Both the position numbers and the translations under genes were made by a program. From Sorghum bicolor (taxonomy: Eukaryota; Streptophyta; Magnoliopsida; Poales; Poaceae): a DNA stretch of 64,000 nt. Shown one piece after another: positions 44,142-54,764 of the stretch (positions are counted from its first letter, which is position 1; every line of letters begins with the position of its first letter). The DNA lies in NCBI RefSeq assembly GCF_000003195.3, contig NC_012875.2, forward strand, positions 17,430,398-17,494,397. Reading direction: 5' to 3'. The notes beneath the pieces are model-generated. The model worked only from the letters and a program-made list of their open reading frames with translations. It had not been told where the DNA came from and searched no databases.

Positions 44142-46174
44142 AAATGTTGAAGATAGTAAGCCCCATGTGAGTATGCTCATGGCATAAAACCCATAAGTAC
44201 ATTCACTGTGGTGGCATAAAAATGAAATAAATATATTCCTGTCCTATAAAAATAAAATTATAAGAATAAAATTATGATCCTACTAATGAGTAACATTTAT
44301 TGAGGAGGCTCAACATGATAAAGGCTAGATATTTATGCTAACACTTAACTAGTTTCACAAAGCTTTGTTGTTTATTTGAGCTCCATAGAATTCAAGGATC
44401 AAAGAAGACTAGCAGACGATGGACATCCTAATCGCTGTCAGGGTGCTGCCGACATACCTCCGCCACCTGCTGGCTACATCAGAAGAAATTACGTCAAAAT
44501 CCAGCTTGGGGGAGAGCACCCCCATTTATCCAGCTAAGTATTCTACTCATGTTTATACTTTACTCTAATAATAAAAAAGATGCACAATCATAAAAACCCA
44601 AATAAAGATTTTATGCTTATATATATATCTTTGCTTAGTTTGCTAAATAAATAAATAAATAAAATTTGCTATGAACCCTCATGATAAGCTCTCACATGGA
44701 AAGATGAATAGTTGCTCTGCCATGACTAGTTCTCAAAATTGAAATCTCTCTCAAGTTTAGGCATCACTGTTATTAATTAAGATTTGCTCTAAACCTGAAC
44801 TTGTGGGAAGAGTACTTGATCTAAAGTCTAAGTCGTTAACGAATATGATATGGGAAGGTTGAGCTGCTGTTTATCTGTTCCTAGAGATGCTAGAATTCTA
44901 GAGAATTTTATCTTTGAAAATCTTTAAAATATTACATGATGAGTTCCCATATGATGAGAGTTTAAATTCCTACCACAGCCATATATACATGCTTGCTAGA
45001 CTTTGAGCCACACATTTACTTTTTACTGCTTATGAGCATTGAGTGTGGTCAAGCTGTGTAGACCCTTAGGAGCTTGTCATGTGGTTAAGTCAAGATTCAC
45101 TTGCACGTTCACACATACATGCTGCTTCTACTCTGGAAGTACGCATCCACACACATCCACTCATTTCCATCTCCAGAGCCACCTAAAAATATTCTACTCC
45201 TAATCCGGGAGAGAATAGCCAAAAACATTTCTGTTTTACCCCTGTGAAATAAATGCTCAAGTTATCTTGGTTACTACCACTTGCTATATTATTTCAGGAG
45301 ATGAGTGCTCTTAAAAAAAGAGAGAGAGAGAAAAAAAGAAAGAATACGAGGAAATAAAAAGGGGCAAGTGCCCGAAACCTCGAAAGAAAAGAAAAAGTGA
45401 GACGAGAGGTAAAAATGGACAAGTGTCCAACAGTAGAATTAGGGGTACAAGATACCCACCTGAGAGAAAAAAAAGAAAATATAGAGCATCTCATTCTCCT
45501 CAAAAAGTTTCAAAAGAGCAAGAAAGGTATGTATCCCCTCAAAAGAGCAAAAGTAGAATTAGACTTTCACCATTGTTATCACCATCATCACCATACACCA
45601 TTCATTCGCCACGCATGCACATCTTGATTTGACTGATTGACTTGTTCTTCTGGATCCATGGTTTGACTATGCAATAAATGTCTTGTAAGTATGTATTAGC
45701 TGTCTCCCACCTATGAGCTCCAGATATCAAAACCTTATTAGAGTAGGGTGAGAGAGAAGGCAATGCCACTATGCCCCATACCAAAAATACTACATACTTT
45801 GAGAGAAGGCATATACCATTACTGCCTTGGTAAGGATCCAGAAATACCACAAAAGAGAGACTTGAGAGAGTCATACAAGGAATCTCTGAGTTTTGTTTGA
45901 AAATCTGCAAAAACTCCAGAGCTATAGCTGATCAAGAATAAGAGACATGGTGCTTGACTAGACCGTTCTATCTTTTAACTACTCAAGACAGAAGTGACGG
46001 TTACAAGTCCCATGGTGAAAGGTAAATGAGTAAGTTTTAAGTCTTAACAGTTTACTCTAACCAGAGATGAGATCTTGTTTAAACGCATGTGTATCTTTAA
46101 GTTATGAAACCACTGCAGAAACTCTTGAGTTCATCTTTGCTCAGTGACGAGCAAAGGTTAAGCTTGGGGGAGCT
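44142..46174 (+). other. D 3' non-coding region and polypurine tract
   Basis: A roughly 2-kb untranslated stretch homologous to that of C2. It holds a PPT-like AGCTTGGGGGAG at 44503-44514, an AG/A-rich run at about 45311-45350, and the functional tract AGCTTGGGGGAGCT at 46161-46174 next to the 3' LTR. Short ORFs here are not conserved in family terms. Confidence 0.75.
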
Positions 46175-47474
46175 TGTTGACGGTCCTTAATGCTCACAAT
46201 TAACCATCAACTAATCATAGAAAAGGATCCAAATACAACCAACACCTAGACTTAGGGTTTTATCTAACAGAATTCCACAAGTTTTGGTGTTTGTCTATTT
46301 CTGCAGGGGGTTATCAGGAAATACGGAAGAAAGGCCCACACGTCGGGTTTACATAGAGATATTAACGTGCCGCACAATTATCTACCATCTAGAAGAGTCC
46401 AGAAGCCACGGGAGCGAACGGGAGACGTAACGGAGCCGGGCACTGGGCGCCCGCCCTCCCTTACTGGGCGCCCGCCCTCCCTTACTGGGCGCCCGCCCTC
46501 CCCCCTGGACCAATCAGGGTGAAGTTCGGGGATCATGCTCCACCGACCTAATATTTCAAGGAAAACCACACGATCAATGTCGGTTTGATCCGACGGCCCA
46601 GATTCACTTGAAGGGACTATAAAACCAGACCCCCTGGCCCCTGGAGATCATACCTCTTCTACAGAATCAAAGCTAGGGTTTCAATTCTTCATCCAAGTAG
46701 AGAGGATCCCTCTAGTTCTTCTAGTTCTACCTCTAGTTCATCTAGATCTAGTTCTAGTTCATCTAGTTCTAGTTATAGTTCCTCTAGTTCTAGTTCTAGT
46801 TAGTTCTAGTTGTAATCTAGAAAATAGGGAGAGAGAAGAGGAGAGCGGAGGAGGAGCCGGATTTGTCGGATCTTCCTCAACATTGTACTTTTGCAGCAAC
46901 TGGTTCGTTCTTCATCGTTCTCCAGGTTCTTCAATTCATAATTCCTGAGTTCTCTAATTACTTTTATTTACATTCAAGTTATTTATTGGATTCCCGCTTG
47001 CATCAAGTGCTCTAGTCTTTATAACGCTAGAGTAGTAATTAATAGATTAGACGTGGTGTTTAGTCTTGCAATTACCTGGAATTGCACCCAATCCTGCGGA
47101 TTGTTGTGGTAGCCTTAGTGTAGTGACAGCCCTAACGGTCGACGTATTCCACCTCGTTCGGATCGGTGTTTGTAGGACCGTAGTTAGACCTTCCTAGCCC
47201 CCTTCTCATCTCTTTCTGTGGTTAGTGCTCTGATGTCCCGATATAGACAATCTTGAAGTAATTCTTGATTCTTAGATCAACTAGAGAACTCTCAGGAAAC
47301 TTCCTCTCTTCCCACCAAAAATAATTATATAGTTACCCTTGGGCGATCTTGGATCTTAATTAGTACACTCACGTTCTCTGTGGAAAATCGATACTCTGGA
47401 ATACTCCCGGGTGAAGGCTACATCGGTATCCGTGCGCTTGCGGATTTTTCTGTTTGCGTTTAAAATACCCAACA
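46175..47474 (+). repeat. 3' LTR of D (1300 bp)
   Basis: Nearly identical to the 5' LTR, which suggests recent insertion. It carries three copies of the 21-bp GGGCGCCCGCCCTCC unit near 46440-46505 and a TATAAAA box at 46618-46624. Confidence 0.92.
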
Positions 47475-48338
47475 GCGGAAACCCGTCTTCGCCTGATTCT
47501 TCTTCACAGGCAGGCGATACCGCTGGTTAGGAGTTGGAGCACGGATCGGTGGCCTAGCTGCCACTGGAGCCTTGGATTGAGATGCTCCTGCCCCGGCCTC
47601 AAAAGCCCCCTTGCGAGTCTTGGTCGCAGTGTACACAGTGTTGTAGTTTTCTTGGGTAAGAGCATCACTGACAAACTCATTGAAAGTTGCACACTTAGTG
47701 CGGCCCATGGTTTTCAGCAACTTGGGGCTCAAACCCCGCTTGAAGCTGGCAATTTTCTTTGTCTCAGTGTTCACAAACTCAGGAGCATACCTTGACAAGT
47801 GATTGAAAGCATGCAAGTACTCCTTCAGAGTTTTGTTGCCCTGAGTCAACTGCATAAACTCAGTATGCTTCATCTCCATGACACCAGGAGGAATAAAATG
47901 CCCCTTGAAAGCTTCACGGAAAAGATTCCAGTCAAGCACAGTGTCGGCTGGAAGAGCTTCCTGATACTGATTCCACTAGATGCCTGCTGGTCCCTGCAGT
48001 TGGTGAGCTGCATACTCAGCCTTCAAACCCGCAGTCAGCCGAAGCAAGCGGAACTTTTGTTCCACCGTGTTCAGCCATTCCTCGGCTTGAAGGGGTTCTT
48101 CCGCCTCTCTAAAAGGTGGGGGCTCAATATCCATGAAATCCTTGAAACTATTGTACTGGTTAGGTGCTGGCTCTTCTTGTGCAATACGACCACCCTGATT
48201 TGCCATCCGATTGATGGTCTCAGTGAGCATCCTCTGGTTTTCTACCATCATTTGCATCAGCTCAGCTAGATTTGGTGGTGGAGGAGGGGGTGGGTTCATG
48301 TTCGCACGTTGTTCCGCACCTCGAGTGCCGCGAGACAT
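47475..48338 (-). pseudogene. Element B Gag
   Basis: Gag starts with MSRGTRGAEQRANMN at 48338, has a Pro-rich run and the capsid segment EEPLQAEEWLNTVEQKFRLL. A TAG at 47976-47978 follows QGPAGI. It continues with LFREAFKGHFIPPGVMEMKH, LTQGNKTLKEYLHAFNHLSR, YAPEFVNTETKKIASFKRGL and FNEFVSDALTQENYNTVY, the retrotransposon Gag domain of chromoviruses. The stop replaces a Trp-like position of the family. D interrupts the protein before its zinc knuckle (39566-39750). Gag forms the particle in which reverse transcription takes place. Confidence 0.88.
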
Positions 48339-48700
48339 CTGTAAAGACACAGTCAGTGAGCATTGATGATGACAAGACTTGCTGTAGAAGAACTTATATT
48401 TATGCCTGAAAGTATTCAAGAGAATAGCTTTACAGAAAAAGGCACAATAATTCAATTCCACAAAACAACATCACCAATCCAACACATGACAGAGATATCC
48501 GCAATAGGCACCACAACGGAAAACATCGTCATAACAGATCGAACATGTTAAGGTTACACATTGGGTCCATAAAGTTATGACACCATCACAGTACATGACA
48601 TGCGGCAAGATCAAGGTTCCGGATTACATCATGATTACAAAAGCACCACTGCTACTGCCAAACTACAAAAGATCCTCTCATAACAACTACCCACTACTCA

Positions 48701-49786
48701 CTACACTCCATGCTCATCGTCCGAGTCAGCGTCGAAGATCGCCTCTCCATCCTCATCGCTAACTGGCTCAAGCTCCTCGTCCTCCACGTCCTCGTGCAAG
48801 GGTGGTGCAGCCGCTGCTGGTCCATCTACCTCCATACCATCATCATCGGCCACAATCACCTGAGGTCCCACCTCTAGATACACGAGCAGAAGGCGAGGAA
48901 TAGGGAGTAACAAGTTGTTGAGACGGTGAATCTCCACAAGACCAGCCTCAATTTGATCCCGCATATAGTTCTCCCGCTCAAGCGACTGAATCCGGTGCAT
49001 CTCCCAAGCCCGGCGCCTGTTCTCTGACACACGGAGTGCAGTATCCCTCTCACGAGTGACCTGCACCAAGCGCTCCTGCACTGTCTCCCTCTCTCGAGCT
49101 AACTGACTCATCTGATCCTGCTTATGATCTCTCTCCCTAATAGCCTTCACCCACTGCTGCCTACGGTACTCTGCAATGTCTTCCCAGTCATTGCGGTCCT
49201 TCTGGGCTTGCTCCAGGAGCCTAGCTTGCTTGCGAAACTTGCGAGCACGCTTTTCAGCCTTCTGTTGCATCTCCTGAGCCTGGCGAACAGCCACCATCAC
49301 CTGTGCATAAGTGTCCTCTCGCTGACTGAACAGCTTGAGCACAGCCATCATAGCACTCATAGCAGGACTAGAACTCTCAGCTCGCTCTCCCCTGCCTCGG
49401 ACCAACGCACAACCATCAGCCTGATTCCACTCCGCTGCTGCTGGGTCAGCACGGGGAATGGAGGCCGCTGGTCCTCCGGTCAGCTCATCACCAAACCTCT
49501 GACAGATATTGAGCAGCATAGCCTGGGCTGCAACCTGAGCTCCTTCCCAAGGAGTCTGCCCATCTGAGTTACAGGTCCACCCTGTCCATGTAGGCCTACC
49601 CCCATGTGGAGGGACAACTCCCTGCACGGCAAACCACTGCAACTCTCCTGTCATCTCCACCTCCCACCAAGAATACTGAGGTGGCTCAGTATACCCCACA
49701 GACTGTAGCACTCTCCAGAGTAAGGTAGGAGTGCCAAACTCGCTCAAGAAGGTGTCACTGGGGCGAGGTGAAGCGGGCACGTCCAT
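48701..49786 (-). CDS. Extra ORF upstream of gag in element B
   Basis: An intact 361-residue ORF lies between the primer site and gag, in the sense orientation. Residues about 20-100 have the order helix (TLLWRVLQSVGY), strand (PQYSWWEVEM), strand (LQWFAVQGVVPP), strand (TWTGWTCNSDG) and helix (EGAQVAAQAMLLNICQRFG), which resembles a double-stranded-RNA-binding fold. Residues about 140-290 are a long charged coiled coil (REDTYAQVMVAVRQAQEMQQ onwards). The tail is acidic (DEDGEAIFDADSDDEHGV). Extra 5' ORFs are known in chromoviruses of grasses, but their function is not established, and the fold assignment here is my inference. It remains open although gag and pol are broken. A hAT MITE sits 28 bp upstream of its ATG. 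Confidence 0.75.
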   Translation of the reverse strand: MDVPASPRPSDTFLSEFGTPTLLWRVLQSVGYTEPPQYSWWEVEMTGELQWFAVQGVVPPHGGRPTWTGWTCNSDGQTPWEGAQVAAQAMLLNICQRFGDELTGGPAASIPRADPAAAEWNQADGCALVRGRGERAESSSPAMSAMMAVLKLFSQREDTYAQVMVAVRQAQEMQQKAEKRARKFRKQARLLEQAQKDRNDWEDIAEYRRQQWVKAIRERDHKQDQMSQLARERETVQERLVQVTRERDTALRVSENRRRAWEMHRIQSLERENYMRDQIEAGLVEIHRLNNLLLPIPRLLLVYLEVGPQVIVADDDGMEVDGPAAAAPPLHEDVEDEELEPVSDEDGEAIFDADSDDEHGV

Positions 49787-49814
49787 CTGTGGAAAGGAAT
49801 AGGATTACCATGGG

Positions 49815-50106
49815 CAGGGACGAAGCCAGAAAAAAATTTAGGGGGGGCTGAACAAAAATTTTACATCAACTTAGCTCTACTATTATCCCTTGTAATAAAA
49901 AAATATATTAGTTTAAAGTAGTCTTAGATTAAAAATATAGACCAATAATGAAATTCACAAAATATATCTAAAAAATAAATTTCTCAGCCCACCCTACTTT
50001 ATAAATTTATGTCTAAAATTAGAAGAAAAACACTAGAAATTTCACTAGGCCAGCAGCGGTAGGGGGGGCTGGAGCCCCCCTAGCCCCACCGCTGGCTTCG
50101 TGCCTG
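49815..50106. mobile_element. hAT MITE in element B leader
   Basis: A 292-bp element with ends CAGGGACGAAGCCAG and CTGGCTTCGTGCCTG (15-bp inverted repeats, one mismatch). It is flanked by the 8-bp TSD ACCATGGG (49807-49814 and 50107-50114), diagnostic of hAT. The centre is A/T-rich with G-rich subterminal runs and no gene. Confidence 0.93.
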
Positions 50107-50114
50107 ACCATGGG

Positions 50115-50890
50115 TAAGAGGAGATTAATTTTAAGCAACATTTATTTAATTAAAAGGGATGACATGGTAAGGGAAGGAGTAGACAGAATGTATGTATGAA
50201 TGCGACATGATGCATGCACGAACCGTACGTCCTCACAAACTTAGATAATTAATATTCTAACGCATATACGGTGGCATACATTCGTCTCTCGATACGATAA
50301 CTAGCGATTTACACGTGCGCTTTTAGAGTACCTGCAGAAAACTTCATTGCAACCCAACAGTTCCCAAAATATCACTCAAGAAAGCAGTAAACTAAGTGCA
50401 CATTGCTGGGACATGCCCAACATGCACAAACAATGACACCACAGCTACCCGAAAAATTAAATGCTCCCCAATTAAGTTTCTTTCGTGGTTCCATGGTTTT
50501 GACATGTAACCACTCCAGAAAATCACCGCGAACACTCCTCTAGACCACTGTTTGGACGATCATGCTCTCACAGCTCACACTTACCAGAGCGTAGGTGCGA
50601 CGTTGCATAATTTAAATCTAGCGACATATGTGGCTAGTTCACATATGAAGGCTACCTCCACCATTAGACCACAGGGTAGCATAGTGCGGTCATCACACAT
50701 CCATACCTGAGTACTGCCGGAGATGCATAAAATAAAACCCTCCAAGTCAGTACTTAAATAGCCACCTATAGTCCTTATATGGGCAAGGAGGATTCGACCA
50801 CTGGCATAATTAAGTGTTGATTTTTAAATTTTTATTTAAAAACCCTTTTGTTTTTAAATACACAAACGCTGCATTTATAATGTTGAACTT
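50115..50890 (-). other. Element B leader, no gene
   Basis: About 780 bp of leader between the MITE and the primer site. I see no ORF with a family signature and no repeat other than A/T-rich sequence. Confidence 0.6.
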
Positions 50891-50902
50891 GCTCCGATGC
50901 CA
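50891..50902 (-). promoter_or_regulatory. Primer binding site of element B
   Basis: The coding strand reads TGGCATCGGAGC two bases after the 5' LTR end. It differs at two positions from TGGTATCAGAGC, the initiator-tRNA-Met site used by most plant retrotransposons. It confirms the right LTR as 5'. Confidence 0.8.
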
Positions 50903-51853
50903 GCTGTCACAGAACCGACCAAATTATAAGAGTTCAAGTGTAGAAACGATCGACAAGCAATCAAGTTTCCAAACTTGAGCCCATATAATCCCGGTAGTCA
51001 ACTGAAATCACAAAGGACTTCAAACCAACTTGCAACAAACCAAGATCTTAATAGCTCAGCACAACACAGCGAATGTTACATAGTCATTCATTGCCGTCGA
51101 AGCGGCACCACATCGGAGTTACTTAGTTATTACAACACATGTTTGTAGTAGCGGAAGCAAAATAGTTTACACACACTTTCCAAAGTTCAGTTCATAAGTT
51201 CTTGTTATAGCCAGAGTCGTACACCATCCATCCAAAAGCAGCAGGTACGAGTTGGTTAGAGAACCGTGCCCAACGGTTAGTCCTCATCCCCAGCGGGATG
51301 GAGACAGGTCTTGCAGAAGCCATCATAAAAGATATCATCTGCAACAGGTGGGAATAAACCCTGAGTACGAGAATGTACTCAGCTAGACTTACCCATCTAG
51401 TAAAACATAAAAGACACCAAGGATCATGCAAGGCTAAAATCAAGTGGAGCTGGTTGACTCAACATTTACCAAAAGCTTAAATTATAACTACAATGTTGTG
51501 AGAGCGTCATATTAATCATCATTAGCCTACCATAAGATTAGCACCTGTACTAAAGCACTTCACTTGACTATTACAAGCAATAATAACCATATCAAATTCA
51601 TCATATGTTCTCCTTGCTATCATCATTATCACGAACCAAGTTCATTAGTGAATCCTACGTTTGCCGCTGCTCTGTCAAGTTCTCACTAACCGGGAGAGAC
51701 GGCGATTCGAATCGAATTCATATCCAGCTGGAGGGGTATTCCTAGCACTCACCCAAGCATCCCCCGTCGGAGAGCCAACGTGTCACCTTTGGTATGACTT
51801 AGGAATCACGGTTCCGATCAGCGCCGCACTCCCAGGGCTACCACTCTGCTAGG

Positions 51854-53493
51854 TGTTGACGGTCCTTAAGTATCAAATTTAATTATCAAATAAACAAAGA
51901 AAAGGATCCAAATGAAATCAACATCTAGACTTAGGGTTTTATCTGACAGAATTCCACGAGTTTTGGTGTTTGTCTATTTCTGCAGGGGGTTATCAGGAAA
52001 TACGGAAGAAGAAAGGCCCACACGTCGGGATTACATAGAGATATTAATGTGCCGCACAATTATCTTACATCTAGAAGACTCCAGAAGCCACGGGAAGGAA
52101 GCGGAGGCCGAACGGGGCCAGAGGCAGGGTGCCCGCCCTGTTTCCCTGGGTGCCCGCCCCCTCTCTAAGTCCAAACAGGACTCTGTTTCGTGGGAGATCT
52201 CCACCGACCTAAAGGATCAAGGATAACCGTTCAATCAATGTCGGTTTGACCCAACGGCCCATATTCACTTGAAGGGACTATAAAACTAGACCCCCTGGCC
52301 CCTGGAGGAGAGAGCCTCTCAACCCTAATTCATTATTCCTCAAGGGAGAAGTATTGAGCTACCACATCAATTAGATATCTAGATTAGCATAGCTACATAG
52401 GATTAGAACTAGAAGGAGTCAATCTTCGATTGGTTTCTGGATCTGTCAAGAGGATTCTTGGTAATTCTCTAATTGTGCTTCTAATTGTTCTTCTAATAAT
52501 CTTTTTTCTTCAATATTATGAATATGACTTTGTTCTACTTCAATATATTACTTATGACTTTGCTCTACTTGTTTATATTCAAGATTATATTATTCTTAGT
52601 TTATCATAGTTATGTACTTGGCTTAGTTAGATTGGATCTATATACATGCTTAGGATCGTATAGCATTTATCCATCGGATCCATGGGTAAATGATAGATAT
52701 TGTGTAGGCGTGGTGCTTATACCGTATTTATCTGCGATTGTACCCAATATGCTAGATCGTGGGGTAGTTCGTGATAGTGACAGCTTCATTGATTCTTGTA
52801 TAGTCCCCCTCTCGTGTATTGGGCTGGCAGAGCAATATTATTACAGGGGAGTGATTGCTATGTTTCTCATTTACCTTGCTAATATCACTATGCATGGGCG
52901 TAGTCTTGTCTCGCAATGATTGCTAAGTATGCTTGCACTAACTATGATAATGCTAGACTATATAGTTGAGAATAACTTAGGAAATATTCTTGTAGTTCGT
53001 TCTAATACCCTGCTAATGACTTTCTAGAGTATCTAATTGAGGTGTTTATCATATTTATATGTGGCTGATCAGATTAAATATCTTTGTCCCTATTCATTAC
53101 TTCATATATCTTTTATGTGACACTTATCCCTGTATGAAAGAGTTAGATAAATGTTCTCAATTATACATGCAATGATAGATACTCAATCTCATATTCTATT
53201 CTGTAATCAATATTGATGATTGCTAATCCCTTCCCAGTGGTAAAAATATAAATAACGATACCTGGAATACTTCCCGGTTAAAATGCTACATCGGTATTAA
53301 TCTGTGCGCTTGCAGATCCCATTCATTATTTATTTAGAAGAGCAATTGCATATTTCAATACTGCGTCTCTCATGTCATGCTGGGGATGACAACTTGGCTT
53401 AAGTGGTATGAGGGATAGGTTTGGCATTTTTGGCACCGTTACTAGAATTAGAAAACTGTCTACTTTTGGTAATGATGTTAAGAATACCCAACA
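51854..53493 (+). repeat. 5' LTR of C2 (1640 bp)
   Basis: Complete LTR with TGTTGACGG and ACCCAACA ends. TATAAAA lies at 52279-52285. An open frame of 134 codons (52518-52919) is shared with the other C LTRs. Confidence 0.92.
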
Positions 53494-53502
53494 AGCATTT
53501 TT

Positions 53503-53520
53503 TGGCGCCGTTGCCGGGGA
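53503..53520 (+). promoter_or_regulatory. Primer binding site of C2
   Basis: TGGCGCCGTTGCCGGGGA, nine bases after the LTR end, fits tRNA-Asp as in D and in Athila-type elements. Confidence 0.8.
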
Positions 53521-53653
53521 AGGTTGATTACTAATGAGGAATGAATAAAGGATTTTGAGTTATCATTCGCATCACTAATATGATTGAGCTTATCTATTCT
53601 CTCATACAGTTTTACCCTGGTATTTTTCTATTTTATCTTATCCAGGGGAATGT

Positions 53654-54763
53654 ATGAATAGAAGACATCTTCCAGGAAATTTTGTTGACAATCCAGAAGC
53701 CTTATTCAGAAAAACTAGAGCCAAGCTCAAGAAGAGATCATCAACACTTCAGCAAGAAGCTTCATCCAATCAAGAAGATCACCAGAACTTGTCTTCAGAG
53801 TTCGAAGCCATGGCGAACAAATCAATCCGCAAGTTCTCAGCTGTACGGACCTGCTGCAGAGATCGACGGCAACTTTGAGCTCAAGCCTGGACTTATCAAC
53901 ATGGCGCAATCCAACCAGTTCTGTGGGAAGGCACATGAAGATGCTAGTGCCCATCTCCAACACTTCCTGGAGATTTGCAGCACATTCACCATATCAGGAG
54001 TTCCCAGAGATGCTATACTACTTCACCTCTTCCCATTCTCACTGTTAGGAAGAGCGAAGCAGTGGTTCTACGCTACAAAGGAGAAGAATACTACGTGGGC
54101 ACTCTGCTCAACAAACTTCCTGGCTAAGTTCTTTCCCATGGGCAAGACCAATGCTCTTCGTGGGAAAATTACAAGTTTTCAGCAACAAAATGATGAATCT
54201 GTTCCAGAAGCATGGGAGCGTTTCCAAGACTACATCCTAGAATGTCCCCATCATGGAATGGAGAGTTGGCTATTGATGGAGACATTTTATCATGGGCTCG
54301 GCAACCGTGCCCGAGAGACCATGGATGCTGCAGCTGGAGGAGCATTTTTATCACTTACTATACCACAAGCCACAGCTCTTGTGGAGAAGATGGCGTCCAA
54401 CCAAGGCTGGAATGAAGAGAGGACCCAGACACGCAAGAGAGGTGGAGGTATGCATCAGCTCAAGGAAGTAGACATGCTGTCTGCAAAGCTAGACCTGCTC
54501 ATGAAGAAGCTCGACGATAGAACTGGAGATAAGAAGGAAGTTATGCACATCTACGACTCTCACATGACTTGTGAGGAGTGTGGAGATACTGGACACTCAG
54601 GCAATCACTGCCCTGAGATACTTGAGGATGTGAACTACATCAACAATAACAACAACAACAACTACAACCGTCCTCAACAAAATCAAGGTTGGAATCAACA
54701 GAGGCCTAACTACTCAGGATTAAAATCTACAAATCTTGTAGACATGTTTGATGCAGGTAATTA
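53654..54763 (+). pseudogene. C2 Gag-like protein
   Basis: It starts MNRRHLPGNFVDNPEALFRK at 53654. A frameshift at about 53845 moves the reading into the frame carrying FELKPGLINMAQSNQFCGKA, AKQWFYATKEKNTTWALCST, EAWERFQDYILECPHHGMES and the zinc knuckle CEECGDTGHSGNHC (54571-54612). An Asn-rich tract follows, and a TAG after LVDMFDAGN at 54762-54764. The defects differ from those of C1, so the two copies decayed separately from an intact source. Confidence 0.88.
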
Positions 54764-54764
54764 G

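Larger units (their letters stand above)
39751..47474 (+). mobile_element. Element D: non-autonomous LTR retrotransposon
   Basis: A 7724-bp plus-strand element in B's gag, flanked by GCGGA at 39746-39750 and 47475-47479. It begins TGTTGACGGTCCTTAATGC and ends AAAATACCCAACA. LTR ends, primer site and the protease-like region relate it to C1 and C2, but the LTR bodies and the 5' internal 1.6 kb are different. It encodes no RT or integrase. Confidence 0.93.

Noticed and set aside
49124..49567. Plus-strand ORF of 147 codons
   Set aside because: It is the shadow of the extra ORF of element B. The minus-strand frame is longer and structured.
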